Shown: one piece after another, positions 54,323-62,015 of the stretch | Numbering within the stretch: the first letter of the stretch is position 1 | Layout: every line of letters begins with the position of its first letter | Assembly: GCA_963757805.1 (NCBI GenBank) | Contig: CAVWSM010000023.1 | Span: forward strand, 1-64,000 | Source of the DNA: CAVWSM01 sp963757805 | GTDB lineage: Bacteria; Actinomycetota; Actinomycetes; Jiangellales; Jiangellaceae | DNA length: 64,000 nt | Reading direction: 5' to 3' | The notes under the pieces: model-generated | Database searches by the model: none | Seen by the model: only the letters and a program-made list of their open reading frames with translations | Told to the model about the DNA's origin: nothing | Position numbers and translations under genes: made by a program

Positions 54323-54805
54323 TCAGCTGGCGAGCACCTCGTCGAGCAGGGCCTCGGCCTTGTCCTCGTTGGTGCGCTCCGCGAGTGCGAGCTCGGACAC
54401 GAGGACTGCACGCGCCTTGGCAAGAACCCGCTTCTCCCCGGCCGACAGTCCGCGGTCACGCTCGCGCCGCCACAGATCACGAACGACCTCTGCCACCTTG
54501 ATGACATCGCCGGACGCGAGCTTTTCGACATTGGCCTTGTAACGCCGCGACCAGTTGGTGGGCTCCTCGGTGTGCGGAGCGCGCAGCACCTCGAAGACCC
54601 GGTCAAGGCCGGCCTGGTCGACCACGTCGCGGACACCCACGAGATCGCAGTTGTCAGCGGGGACACGAACGGTCAGATCGCCTTGGGCGACCTTGAGAAC
54701 TAGGTAGAGCCGCTCCTCACCTTTGATCACGCGGGTCTCGATTGCCTCGATGAGGGCCGCCCCATGCTGGGGGTAGACAACTGTCTCGCCGACCTGAAAA
54801 GTCAT
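54323..54805 (-). CDS. carD: CarD-family RNA polymerase-binding regulator
   Basis: The 160-residue protein begins MTFQVGETVVYPQHGAALIE, the Tudor-like RNA polymerase interaction domain. YLVLKVAQGDLTVRVPADN closes that domain. The C-terminal helical DNA-binding part includes NWSRRYKANVEKLASGD, with the tryptophan that stabilises the open promoter bubble, and SAGEKRVLAKARAVLVSELALA. CarD is essential for rRNA transcription in mycobacteria. The carD-ispD-ispF order is conserved in actinobacteria. A hairpin with a T-run ends the gene, so it is probably transcribed on its own. Confidence 0.95.
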   Translation of the reverse strand: MTFQVGETVVYPQHGAALIEAIETRVIKGEERLYLVLKVAQGDLTVRVPADNCDLVGVRDVVDQAGLDRVFEVLRAPHTEEPTNWSRRYKANVEKLASGDVIKVAEVVRDLWRRERDRGLSAGEKRVLAKARAVLVSELALAERTNEDKAEALLDEVLAS

Positions 54806-54991
54806 GTGTCTTCATACCCCTTTCCGATGACAAGGGTAACACGGGCGGTGCACTGGGACCCCGACGTTTGCCCAGGTCAGGGCCACCGAGAAGCCTTGAC
54901 AAACAGAGCACCGCATGCTTACGAAGCCCGGCTGTACAACGTTTTGCACGCGCACATGCACACTGCGCGGCACCCGGCGCATACTTAGCGC

Positions 54992-55756
54992 GTGGGCGGG
55001 CCGGGGCTTCCCGACGAAGGGCTACCACCCCCTGACGGGTGGCGGCAGCGGACCCCCGCGAACAATCTTCCCGACCCGGACAGAGTCGTCATCCCCGACG
55101 ACATCAGCGAGCTCGAGCCGGATGTTCGCTCCTACTACCGCGAGCTCGCCCGTCGACAACACTCGGCCTCGATGCGACGGGTGTTTCTCACGCGTCGATG
55201 GGAGAGGTTCGGGCTGTCCGGCCCGATCGTCGTGGCGATTCTCTGCGTCGTCGCCCTGTTCGGAAGTCTCGCGAGCATCGTCGTGCCGCGCGCACCATAC
55301 CGGCCAGTCGCCGAGCCGCTGGCCGACAACGGCGGGCCTGCCGGTGAGGTGGGCGGGCTGCTGCCCGCGGCAACGCTCACCCTCTTCGACGAGCCGGTCG
55401 AAGTCCGCAACCGCCGGCCAGCAGTGCTCGCCCTCGTGCCCTCCGACTGCAGCGACTGTGGCAACCGGCTCAACGACGTCTATGCCGAGGCCAAGCAGGA
55501 CCGGCTCGGCTTCGACATCATCGGCGCGCCCGAGGCGGAGGACCTCCTGCGTCAGGTGGATCGCGACACCGGCAACGGTGCAGCCGAAGTGCTGCTTGAC
55601 CCCGACGGCGTGCTCGCCCGCACCTACAACGCCGATGTGCTGACCGTCCTGGCCGTGGCTCCCGACGGCACCGTCGCCGAGATCCTCCGTGATCCCGGCC
55701 CGTCCGACCGGCTGGGCCGTACCCTCGAGCGCATGCTGACGTCGGACCACGTGTGA
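54992..55756 (+). CDS. Membrane-anchored thioredoxin-like protein with CxxC
   Basis: The 254-residue product starts at GTG 54992. A possible -10 element, CATACT, ends only six bases before it, so the message may be leaderless. A cytoplasmic N-terminus of about 75 residues is followed by one membrane helix (PIVVAILCVVALFGSLASIVV). An outer domain holds RPAVLALVPSDCSDCGNRLNDVY, resembling the CxxC of thioredoxin/TlpA folds, and LAVAPDGTVAEILRDPG resembles the end of that fold. It probably handles thiol redox outside the membrane. It overlaps the UbiA gene by GTGTGA. The family is not named by anything I can see. Confidence 0.75.
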   Translation: MGGPGLPDEGLPPPDGWRQRTPANNLPDPDRVVIPDDISELEPDVRSYYRELARRQHSASMRRVFLTRRWERFGLSGPIVVAILCVVALFGSLASIVVPRAPYRPVAEPLADNGGPAGEVGGLLPAATLTLFDEPVEVRNRRPAVLALVPSDCSDCGNRLNDVYAEAKQDRLGFDIIGAPEAEDLLRQVDRDTGNGAAEVLLDPDGVLARTYNADVLTVLAVAPDGTVAEILRDPGPSDRLGRTLERMLTSDHV

Positions 55757-56568
55757 TCGGCGGGCTGATCCGGGCCAGCCACCCGGCGCCTTCGGCAGCC
55801 GTCACGATTCTCGTCACTGTGCTCGCCATCACAGCCGGCCACGACGTCCGGGGGTGGTTGACCATCGCGGCCATGGTGCTGGCCGGTCAGCTGTCGATCG
55901 GGTGGGCCAACGACGCGATCGACGCCGAGCGTGACCGCATCGCGGGCCGCCGTGACAAGCCGATCGCCACAGGCCAGGTCAGCCAGCGAGCTGTGGCCAA
56001 CGCTGCATCGGTGGCGCTCGCTTTGTGCGTGCCGCTGTCGCTTGCGGCCGGGCTCGCGGCGGGTCTCGTACACCTCGTGGCGGTGGCCGCGGGATGGGCG
56101 TACAACCTCGGGGTCAAGTCCACGGTCTGGTCGCCGCTGCCGTACGCGGTGGCCTTCGGTCTTGTCCCGGTGTTCGTGTGGCTTTCGCTACCCGGCGAGC
56201 CGTTGCCACCATGGTGGCTCGTCACAGCTGGTGCCCTGCTCGGCCTCGGCGGTCATGGCGCAAACACCCTGCCCGATCTCGTGGGAGACAAGGAGACCGG
56301 CGTCAACGGGCTGCCGCAGCGGCTGGGTGCAGCACGCACGGCCGCACTCTCGGCGGGGTGCCTCACCGCTGCGGTATTCGTGCTCGCCCTCGGCCCGAGT
56401 GGCCGGCTTGGCCTGCTCGGTTGGTTGGCGCTCGGTGTGACGTCGCTGCTCTGCGTCGTGGCACTGCAAGGAGCCGCATCCGGCGACCGCCGTTCGATGT
56501 ACGCCTCCATGGCGGTGGCCGCGATCGCGGTGGCGTTGTTCGCGGCCCGCGGAGGTGCGGCTGCCTAG
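55753..56568 (+). CDS. UbiA-family prenyltransferase
   Basis: The 271-residue protein has about eight membrane segments. GWANDAIDAERDRIAGRRDKPI is the first aspartate-rich motif (NDxxDxxxDR form) that binds the prenyl diphosphate through magnesium. The second motif is GANTLPDLVGDKETGVNGLP. It attaches a polyprenyl chain to an acceptor inside the membrane. Acceptors in this family include quinone rings, haem and decaprenyl-phosphate ribose. No other quinone gene is close, so the acceptor is open. It starts at GTG 55753, overlapping the thioredoxin-like gene. Confidence 0.87.
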   Translation: MIGGLIRASHPAPSAAVTILVTVLAITAGHDVRGWLTIAAMVLAGQLSIGWANDAIDAERDRIAGRRDKPIATGQVSQRAVANAASVALALCVPLSLAAGLAAGLVHLVAVAAGWAYNLGVKSTVWSPLPYAVAFGLVPVFVWLSLPGEPLPPWWLVTAGALLGLGGHGANTLPDLVGDKETGVNGLPQRLGAARTAALSAGCLTAAVFVLALGPSGRLGLLGWLALGVTSLLCVVALQGAASGDRRSMYASMAVAAIAVALFAARGGAAA

Positions 56569-56614
56569 CCCGCCGGTAGGCTAACGCCGACTCGTGATCA
56601 CCTGGGAGTACGTC

Positions 56615-57118
56615 GTGAAGCCCGTCCAACGCATCGGCATTGCCGTCGCGGCCCTCGTCCTCGTCGGCGGCGTGAGTGCCTGTGGCTCCGGCAGGGATGC
56701 GTACACGCAGAAGTGGTACAACCCGGCCGAGGGCATCAACGCCGACGCGGGCGACGTGGACGTCCGCGACCTGGTCGTCGTGACCAATGGCGAGGGCGCG
56801 GTCTCGGTCGTGGGGACGTTCATCAACCAGGGCGACGACGATCGGCTCGTCGAGGTGATGGTCGACGGCCAGCAGGCCGAGCTCTCCCCACGCGCTGTCG
56901 AGCTGCCCAGCGGGTCGCCAGTACACCTCGGTCAAGGCGACACTCGGGCCGACGTGAGTGGCCTGAGCGACGGGGCCGTGCCTGGCACGGGCGCCGAGGT
57001 CGAGCTGCGATTCCAGTCCGCGCCGCGCACGACCGTGTCGACGTACGTATACGAGGCGGAGGGCATCTACGACGACCTCGGCCCGACCGCGCAGCCGACG
57101 GCCGTCGCCGAAGGCTGA
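56615..57118 (+). CDS. Putative lipoprotein of unknown function
   Basis: GTG 56615 follows GGGAG with about seven bases of spacing and is preferred to GTG 56594. The product of about 167 residues has a lipobox, GVSACGSG, so it is anchored to the membrane from outside. DVDVRDLVVVTNGEGAVSVVGTFINQGDDD and later VSGLSDGAVPGTGAEVELRFQSA have the beta-sandwich look of small actinobacterial copper-chaperone-like (PCuAC-like) or DUF461-like lipoproteins, but metal-binding Met/His clusters are absent. It is convergent with regX3, 14 bases from its stop. Confidence 0.75.
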   Translation: MKPVQRIGIAVAALVLVGGVSACGSGRDAYTQKWYNPAEGINADAGDVDVRDLVVVTNGEGAVSVVGTFINQGDDDRLVEVMVDGQQAELSPRAVELPSGSPVHLGQGDTRADVSGLSDGAVPGTGAEVELRFQSAPRTTVSTYVYEAEGIYDDLGPTAQPTAVAEG

Positions 57119-57132
57119 GCTCGTGCCGGTGA

Positions 57133-57813
57133 CTAGGCCTCGAACTTGTAGCCCAGCCCCCGCACTGTCAGCAGGAACTTCGGCTCCGCCGGGTCGGGTT
57201 CGATCTTGCTGCGCAGCCGCTTGACGTGAACGTCGAGCGTCTTGGTGTCACCGACGTAGTCGGCTCCCCACACCCGGTCGATGAGCTGGCCGCGAGTGAG
57301 TACGCGGCCGGCGTTGCGCAGCAGGATCTCCAGCAGCTCGAACTCCTTGAGCGGCAGGCGCACAGACTCCCCGTTGACGGACACGACATGGCGCTCGACG
57401 TCCATGCGCACGGGGCCGGCCTCAAGCACCGACGTCACCAGCTCGGCTGCTTCGACGCCGCGCCGCAGGACTGCCCGGATCCGGGCGATCAGCTCGCGAG
57501 AGGAGAACGGCTTGGTCACGTAGTCGTCGGCGCCGATCTCGAGACCGACCACCTTGTCGACCTCGGAGTCCTTGGCAGTCACCATGATCACCGGTACGTT
57601 GGACCGCTGGCGGATCTGCCGACACACCTCGGTGCCGGGAACACCGGGCAGCATCAGGTCGAGCAGCACCAAGTCGGCTCCCGACCGGTCGAACTCGCCG
57701 AGGGCCTCCGGCCCGCTCCCGGCGACCGAGACTTCGTAGCCCTCCTTACGCAGCATGTACGAGAGAGCGTCGCTGAACGACTCCTCGTCCTCGACGACGA
57801 GCACTCGGGTCAC
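57133..57813 (-). CDS. regX3: OmpR/PhoB-family response regulator, RegX3-like
   Basis: The 226-residue regulator has a receiver domain with phospho-acceptor D52 (LVLLDLMLPG) and K in DDYVTKPFS. A winged-helix output domain follows (LKEFELLEILLRNAGRVLTRGQLIDRVWG, then KTLDVHVKRLRSKIE). GTG 57813 overlaps the kinase stop (GTGA), so the two are co-translated. Together with the neighbouring phoU this is the phosphate-sensing SenX3-RegX3 (PhoR-PhoP) system. Pho-box-like repeats lie at 59,033-59,084, upstream of the kinase gene, suggesting autoregulation. Confidence 0.93.
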   Translation of the reverse strand: MTRVLVVEDEESFSDALSYMLRKEGYEVSVAGSGPEALGEFDRSGADLVLLDLMLPGVPGTEVCRQIRQRSNVPVIMVTAKDSEVDKVVGLEIGADDYVTKPFSSRELIARIRAVLRRGVEAAELVTSVLEAGPVRMDVERHVVSVNGESVRLPLKEFELLEILLRNAGRVLTRGQLIDRVWGADYVGDTKTLDVHVKRLRSKIEPDPAEPKFLLTVRGLGYKFEA

Positions 57814-58979
57814 GATGTGGCCTCCGGAACGGGTGCAGGGGACGGGGCGGATTGCCCCTCGGTGGACCGGTGTTGCGGTAGCAACACAGTGAACGTCGAG
57901 CCGGTCCCCTCGACGCTCCACACTCGGATCTCGCCGCCGTGCGCGGCGACGACGTGCTTGACGATGGCCAGGCCCAGGCCGGTGCCGCCGGTGGCCCGCG
58001 ACCGGGCCGGGTCAACTCGGTAGAACCGCTCGAAGATGCGGTCCTGCTCGGTGGCCGGGATGCCGATGCCTTGGTCGGTGACGCTGATCTCGACCTGGTC
58101 GAGCACCTGGCGTACGCCGACCGCCACCCGGGTGCCTTCCGGCGAGTAGGCGACCGCGTTCTCGACGAGGTTGCCTAGGGCGATGATGAGCTGGCTTGCG
58201 TTGCCCCAGACCTCGAGCCCGGCAGTGCCGCCCGAGGCCAGCCGAATGCGCTGGGACTCGGCGTCGACCCGTGCCCGGTCGAGGGCTTCGGCGACGACAT
58301 CGTCGACCTTGACGACCTCGGGTGCGTCCAGCGGATCGTCGTACTGCAGCCGGGAGAGGTCGATGATCTCCTGGACCAGCCGCGTCAGCCGCGCCGACTC
58401 GCTCTGCATGCGCAAGGCGAAGCGTCGGATGGCCTCCGGATCCTCACTAGCCTCCTCGACGGCCTCGGCCAGCAGCCCTAGGGCGCCCACCGGCGTCTTC
58501 AGCTCGTGCGAGACGTTGGCGACGAAGTCGCGGCGCACCTCATCAATGCGGTGGGCCTTGGTGCGGTCCTCGACCAGGACGAGCACCAGCTCGCTGGACA
58601 GTGGGGCAACGCGCACGTGGACAAACAGCGTCAGAGTGCCCTCGCGGCCGCGGGGCAAGTCGAGATCGAGCTGGCGGATGCGACCGTCCCGGCGTACGGC
58701 CTCCACCATCGCCACCAGCTCGGGAACGACAAGTGCCTCATTTCGGACGAGGCCGAACGCGTATGCCGACGGACTCGCGCGCACTACGCGTGACTGCGGG
58801 TCGACGATCACGGCGCTCGCACTGAGCACCGCCAGGACCTGCTCGGCGCCCGGCGGAAGGGGGTCCTCCGGCTCGGGCGGGAGCTCGTGCTGGGCGCGTT
58901 CGCTCACCCGGAAGCCCAGGCCGGCGGCAAGCCCGACGGCCGCTCCGGCCATCGAGCCGACGGCTAGCACCCAGTCCAC
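57810..58979 (-). CDS. senX3: Phosphate-sensing histidine kinase, SenX3-like
   Basis: From GTG 58979 the kinase has 389 residues: one N-terminal membrane helix (VDWVLAVGSMAGAAVGLAAGLGF), a PAS-like region (LSASAVIVDPQSRVVRAS), the phosphorylated histidine in FVANVSHELKTPVGAL (about residue 158), and the ATPase N-box (LGNLVENAVAYSP) and G-boxes (DQGIGIPATEQDRIFERFYRV, GGTGLGLAIVKHVV). A longer start, GTG 59057, is open but would run over the Pho-box-like repeats, so the shorter start is preferred. It is divergent from phoU, which with the Pst transporter restrains this kinase in other species. Confidence 0.92.
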   Translation of the reverse strand: MDWVLAVGSMAGAAVGLAAGLGFRVSERAQHELPPEPEDPLPPGAEQVLAVLSASAVIVDPQSRVVRASPSAYAFGLVRNEALVVPELVAMVEAVRRDGRIRQLDLDLPRGREGTLTLFVHVRVAPLSSELVLVLVEDRTKAHRIDEVRRDFVANVSHELKTPVGALGLLAEAVEEASEDPEAIRRFALRMQSESARLTRLVQEIIDLSRLQYDDPLDAPEVVKVDDVVAEALDRARVDAESQRIRLASGGTAGLEVWGNASQLIIALGNLVENAVAYSPEGTRVAVGVRQVLDQVEISVTDQGIGIPATEQDRIFERFYRVDPARSRATGGTGLGLAIVKHVVAAHGGEIRVWSVEGTGSTFTVLLPQHRSTEGQSAPSPAPVPEATS

Positions 58980-59032
58980 ATATTTGATGGTAGGTCGCCT
59001 CGGCGTCGTTGCCGTACACCGGATGTTTGCGG

Positions 59033-59084
59033 GCTCACCGAGTGGGAGACTGTTCACCGAGGCTTCCGGACCCGTTCACCGAGG
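59033..59084. promoter_or_regulatory. Putative Pho box (PhoP/RegX3 direct repeats)
   Basis: GTTCACCGAGG occurs at 59052-59062 and again at 59074-59084, exactly 22 bp apart, with CTTCCGGACCC as a degenerate middle unit. GCTCACCGAGT stands at 59033-59043. The 11-bp GTTCACC-type direct repeat is the known PhoP/RegX3 site of actinobacteria. It lies between senX3 and phoU and can serve both. Confidence 0.82.
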
Positions 59085-59150
59085 CATCCCGCGTCGCCAC
59101 GGTCCGTACATAAGGTCGGGTCTGGGCCAACGACAAGGACACATACTGAA

Positions 59151-59783
59151 ATGCGCGAGGCGTACCACGAGCAACTCGAGGTAGTAACTGGGCGGCTGGT
59201 TGCGATGACCCGCCAGGTGGCGGGGATGATCCGCGACGCGACAGACGCGCTGCTATCCGCCGACATCCACCGGGCCGACGCGGTGGTGGCGCTGGACGCC
59301 GCCGTCGACCGCGATCGCAACGAGGTCGACGAGCTGCTCGTCGAGCTGATCGCCACGCAGGCGCCGGTGGCCGGGGACCTGCGGCACATCATCGCTGGAC
59401 TCCGGATCAGCGCCACGCTCGAGCGGATGGGCGACCTGGCGACGCACATCGCCAAGGTGACCCGGATGCGCTACCCCGACTGTGCGGTCCCGGCGGAGCT
59501 GCGGACCACGTTCACGGCGATGGGTGTTGTGGCCGAGCAGATGGCGACCAAGGTGGCCGCTGTGATCCGGGTCCGCGACGCGGAGGCTGCTGCCCGGCTG
59601 ACGCGCGAGGACGACGAGATGGACCGTCTGCACCGTGGGATGTTCCTCGTCGTGCTCGACGGCGACTGGCCGTACCCCGCCGAGGTCGCCGTAGACCAGG
59701 CGTTGCTCGGCCGGTATTACGAGCGGTTCGCCGACCACGTCGTCTCGATCGCCAACCACTTCACCGCGACGGCCTCGGCGTAG
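59151..59783 (+). CDS. phoU: PhoU phosphate-signalling regulator
   Basis: The 210-residue protein is two PhoU helical bundles. MREAYHEQLEVVTGRLVAMTRQV opens the first, and RDRNEVDELLVELIATQAPVAGDLRHIIAGLRISATLERMGD, cited here for its span (residues about 54-95), contains the family's metal-binding E/DxxxD and LERIGD-like motifs. RYYERFADHVVSIANH repeats it near the C-terminus. It negatively modulates the SenX3-type kinase and the Pst transporter when phosphate is ample. It is divergent from senX3 with Pho-box-like repeats between. Directly after its stop begin the 59-nt repeats of the inserted element. Confidence 0.94.
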   Translation: MREAYHEQLEVVTGRLVAMTRQVAGMIRDATDALLSADIHRADAVVALDAAVDRDRNEVDELLVELIATQAPVAGDLRHIIAGLRISATLERMGDLATHIAKVTRMRYPDCAVPAELRTTFTAMGVVAEQMATKVAAVIRVRDAEAAARLTREDDEMDRLHRGMFLVVLDGDWPYPAEVAVDQALLGRYYERFADHVVSIANHFTATASA

Positions 59784-59790
59784 GCGGCGC

Positions 59791-59849
59791 CTTGTCAGGT
59801 TGTCAGGTCGCCCGACCTGGGGCGAAACGCTCGGCGAGCCTGACAACTC
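59791..59849. repeat. 59-nt structured repeat, copy 1 (left cluster)
   Basis: The copy starts CTTGTCAGGTTGTCAGGTCG and ends CGAGCCTGACAACTC. It contains a CAGGTCG/CGACCTG inner palindrome, with outer arms TTGTCAGG and CCTGACAA. It begins eight bases after the phoU stop and is identical to copy 2. Confidence 0.95.
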
Positions 59850-59862
59850 CGGGCGGCTGTGA

Positions 59863-59921
59863 CTTGTCAGGTTGTCAGGTCGCCCGACCTGGGGCGAAAC
59901 GCTCGGCGAGCCTGACAACTC
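59863..59921. repeat. 59-nt structured repeat, copy 2 (left cluster)
   Basis: Base-for-base identical to 59791-59849 and separated from it by 13 bases. It ends 14 bases before the stop of the DUF559 gene. Related copies lie in the opposite orientation on the other side of that gene. Confidence 0.95.
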
Positions 59922-59935
59922 GGTTGCCGCGGTGA

Positions 59936-60871
59936 CTACCGGTTGACCATGCGCCACAGCTGGTCCACCACGACGTCCTCATCCAGGTAAAGCGCCACAG
60001 TTGGAAACCGAAGCATCTCGTTACCACCGATGACGATTTCGTTGGCCCGCGCCATGTCGCGCCAGTAGTTGCCGACGACGAGGTGCACTGCACCGTCAAT
60101 CTCCACGAGGAATCGGCGTCCGCGCCGATCGCGCATCTCGACGTCGATGTAGCGACGGCGTCCCCCGCTGTCGAGCCGAACCGCCTGTCGACGCGGCTCA
60201 GGCAGGCCATGACGTCGGCAGATCCTGCCGAAGTCCACCTCAGAGAGCGCTTGTGCACCGCCAGCGGCGTCGTTGAGGACCAGCCGCAGCACACGCTTGT
60301 GTCGGATCCCTCCGGAGTCGGCCAACTGGTCGAGCAGGAGCGGTGCAGTGCTGAGCCGCTGCTGCACCCCAGCGACCACGAGCCCACAGGCACCGCGTGG
60401 ACTCTTCGTCCAAGTTGCGCCGTCGATGAGACTGCGCGGAACTGGCGTGAGCCGCGGAGTACGAATCGGATGGACGTGCCGGTCGGGATCGAACCGTCGT
60501 GACTCGTGAAGGTGCACCGAAATGCCTGGCAGCTCGGGCGGTGTGCACCCGCGCTCGGCGAGTACGTGGATGGTGCCGTCATCCCACCCATTGAGTCCGT
60601 GATGGAGGAGCGCCGTACGACCGCAGAGCGCGGCCTTTGGTCCGGCGTTGAGGACGGCCGCCCACTGCTGTTGCTCGAGTGCTAGGGGCCCGTTGTGCGC
60701 CACGACGACGACCGATCCGATCGCCTGCCAGCGACCGAGAAACAGCTCAAGCGCCAGGGTCTCGGGGTCAAGCCCCGCGGCCAGGAGCTGGTCGCGGCGG
60801 GCGACGTAGCCCTGGCCCGCGAGAAGCTGAGCGATGGGATCGGCCGTCGACTTGAGTGCGGGCAAGGTCAT
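59936..60871 (-). CDS. DUF559 (Vsr-like endonuclease fold) protein with AbiEi-like N-terminus
   Basis: The 311-residue protein has an N-terminal winged-helix-like stretch (LLAGQGYVARRDQLLAAGLD, residues 17-36) of the type seen in AbiEi-like proteins. The middle part (residues 80-190) has HHGLNGWDDGTIHVL and SLIDGATW. The C-terminal DUF559 domain starts at LSEVDFGRICRRHGLPEP (E211) and continues YIDVEMRDRRGRRFLVEIDGAVH (D243, E257, D259), YWRDMARANEIV and MLRFP. This is the restriction-like core of very-short-patch-repair nucleases. Such proteins are frequent and uncharacterised in actinobacteria. Here the gene lies between inverted clusters of 59-nt structured repeats and fills the phoU-gpmA gap. 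Confidence 0.85.
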   Translation of the reverse strand: MTLPALKSTADPIAQLLAGQGYVARRDQLLAAGLDPETLALELFLGRWQAIGSVVVVAHNGPLALEQQQWAAVLNAGPKAALCGRTALLHHGLNGWDDGTIHVLAERGCTPPELPGISVHLHESRRFDPDRHVHPIRTPRLTPVPRSLIDGATWTKSPRGACGLVVAGVQQRLSTAPLLLDQLADSGGIRHKRVLRLVLNDAAGGAQALSEVDFGRICRRHGLPEPRRQAVRLDSGGRRRYIDVEMRDRRGRRFLVEIDGAVHLVVGNYWRDMARANEIVIGGNEMLRFPTVALYLDEDVVVDQLWRMVNR

Positions 60872-60963
60872 ACGCCGAAGGTGCGCCCACCAACTGTCCG
60901 GTGGGCCGCTCGAGCGCGATCTGTGGATGCCGCATCGTCATTCCAGATGGATGTGGACACCCG

Positions 60964-60979
60964 CCTGACAACCTGACAG
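60964..60979. repeat. Partial copy of the 59-nt repeat, right cluster
   Basis: CCTGACAACCTGACAG equals the last part of the reverse-oriented unit, minus its final bases. It lies 92 bases upstream of the DUF559 start and may be the stump of a third right-hand copy. Confidence 0.7.
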
Positions 60980-60994
60980 TCCCGGCCGACCAAG

Positions 60995-61050
60995 CTTGTC
61001 AGGCTCGCCGCGCGCAACGTCGCAGGTCGGACGACCTGACAACCTGACAT
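60995..61050. repeat. 59-nt structured repeat, reverse orientation, copy 4
   Basis: It starts CTTGTCAGGCTCGCCG and ends CGACCTGACAACCTGACAT. Relative to copies 1 and 2 it is inverted. The stems are kept, but the loop reads differently (CGCGCAACGTCG), and the inner palindrome is CAGGTCG-GA-CGACCTG. Confidence 0.92.
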
Positions 61051-61064
61051 GTCTCAGCCGCCCG

Positions 61065-61123
61065 GAGTTGTCAGGCTCGCCGCGCGCAACGTCGCAGGTC
61101 GGGCGACCTGACAACCTGACAAG
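61065..61123. repeat. 59-nt structured repeat, reverse orientation, copy 5
   Basis: This copy has the full 59-nt length, beginning GAGTTGTCAGGCTCGCC and ending CCTGACAACCTGACAAG. It matches the reverse complement of copies 1 and 2 at both ends and in the inner palindrome, differing mainly in the central loop. It ends 15 bases before the gpmA stop. Confidence 0.95.
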
Positions 61124-61138
61124 TCGTGGTTTGGCTCC

Positions 61139-61888
61139 TCAGCGGCCTTGGTTGGCGACGGCCTGGATGGCGGCGGCTGCTGCGTCGGGGTCGAGGTACT
61201 CGCCGCCTCGCCTGACGGGGCGCGCGCTGTCATCGAGCTCGTAGACCAGCGGGATGCCCGTCGGGATGTTGAGCCCGGAGATTGCTTCGTCGCTGATGCC
61301 GTCGAGGTGCTTGACGATGGCGCGCAATGAGTTGCCGTGCGCTGCCACCAACACGGTCTTGCCGAGGGCGAGGTCAGGCACGATCGCGTCGTACCAGTAG
61401 GGCAGCGCCCGCCACAGCACGTCCTTCAAGCACTCGGTGGCCGGAAGCAGCTCCGGCGGCAGCAGCGCATAACGCGGATCGCCGGTTTGGGCGAACTCGT
61501 CGGACGGGTCGATCGGGGGCGGCGGAACGTCGTACGAGCGACGCCACAGCATGAACTGCTCCTCGCCGAACTCCTCCATCGTCTGCTTCTTGTTCTTGCC
61601 CTGCAGCGCCCCGTAGTGCCGCTCGTTGAGCCGCCACGACCGCACCACCGGTATCCAGTGCCGGTCGGCCGCGTTCAGAGCGATGTCCGCGGTGCTGATC
61701 GCGCGACGCAGTACGGAGGTGTGTACGACGTCGGGGAGCACGCCGCGCTCGACCAGCAGTCGGCCACCGGTCTCTGCTTCGACACGTCCCTTCTCCGAGA
61801 GACCGACGTCAACCCAGCCGGTGAACAAGTTCTTGGCGTTCCACTCGCTCTCGCCGTGGCGCAGCAGCACCAGCGTTCCCAGGGCCAT
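61139..61888 (-). CDS. gpmA: 2,3-bisphosphoglycerate-dependent phosphoglycerate mutase
   Basis: The 249-residue enzyme starts MALGTLVLLRHGESEWNAKN, with the phosphohistidine H11 in RHGES. GWVDVGLSEKG, RSWRLNERHYGALQGKNKK and VAAHGNSLRAIVKHLDGIS complete the catalytic site, the second histidine being in AAHGNS. It interconverts 3- and 2-phosphoglycerate in glycolysis. In related actinobacteria it sits near mshA-ybjN and phoU, as here. ATG 61888 is preferred over an in-frame GTG/ATG slightly upstream because it matches the usual N-terminus. Confidence 0.95.
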   Translation of the reverse strand: MALGTLVLLRHGESEWNAKNLFTGWVDVGLSEKGRVEAETGGRLLVERGVLPDVVHTSVLRRAISTADIALNAADRHWIPVVRSWRLNERHYGALQGKNKKQTMEEFGEEQFMLWRRSYDVPPPPIDPSDEFAQTGDPRYALLPPELLPATECLKDVLWRALPYWYDAIVPDLALGKTVLVAAHGNSLRAIVKHLDGISDEAISGLNIPTGIPLVYELDDSARPVRRGGEYLDPDAAAAAIQAVANQGR

Positions 61889-62015
61889 GGCTCCATCCTG
61901 CCGCACCTCCGTCAGCCGTAAATCGCGTGCCAGGCGACGCTCAAGTCAGGTAAGATCCAATACAGTCTATTGCTCATTACGCCTGCTTCGTCACGCCCCA
62001 GGAGGACCCCCAGCC

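Noticed and set aside
59791..61123. CRISPR array
   Set aside because: Repeats are only two plus two or three, in opposite orientations, with spacers of 13-14 bases, no leader and no cas genes.
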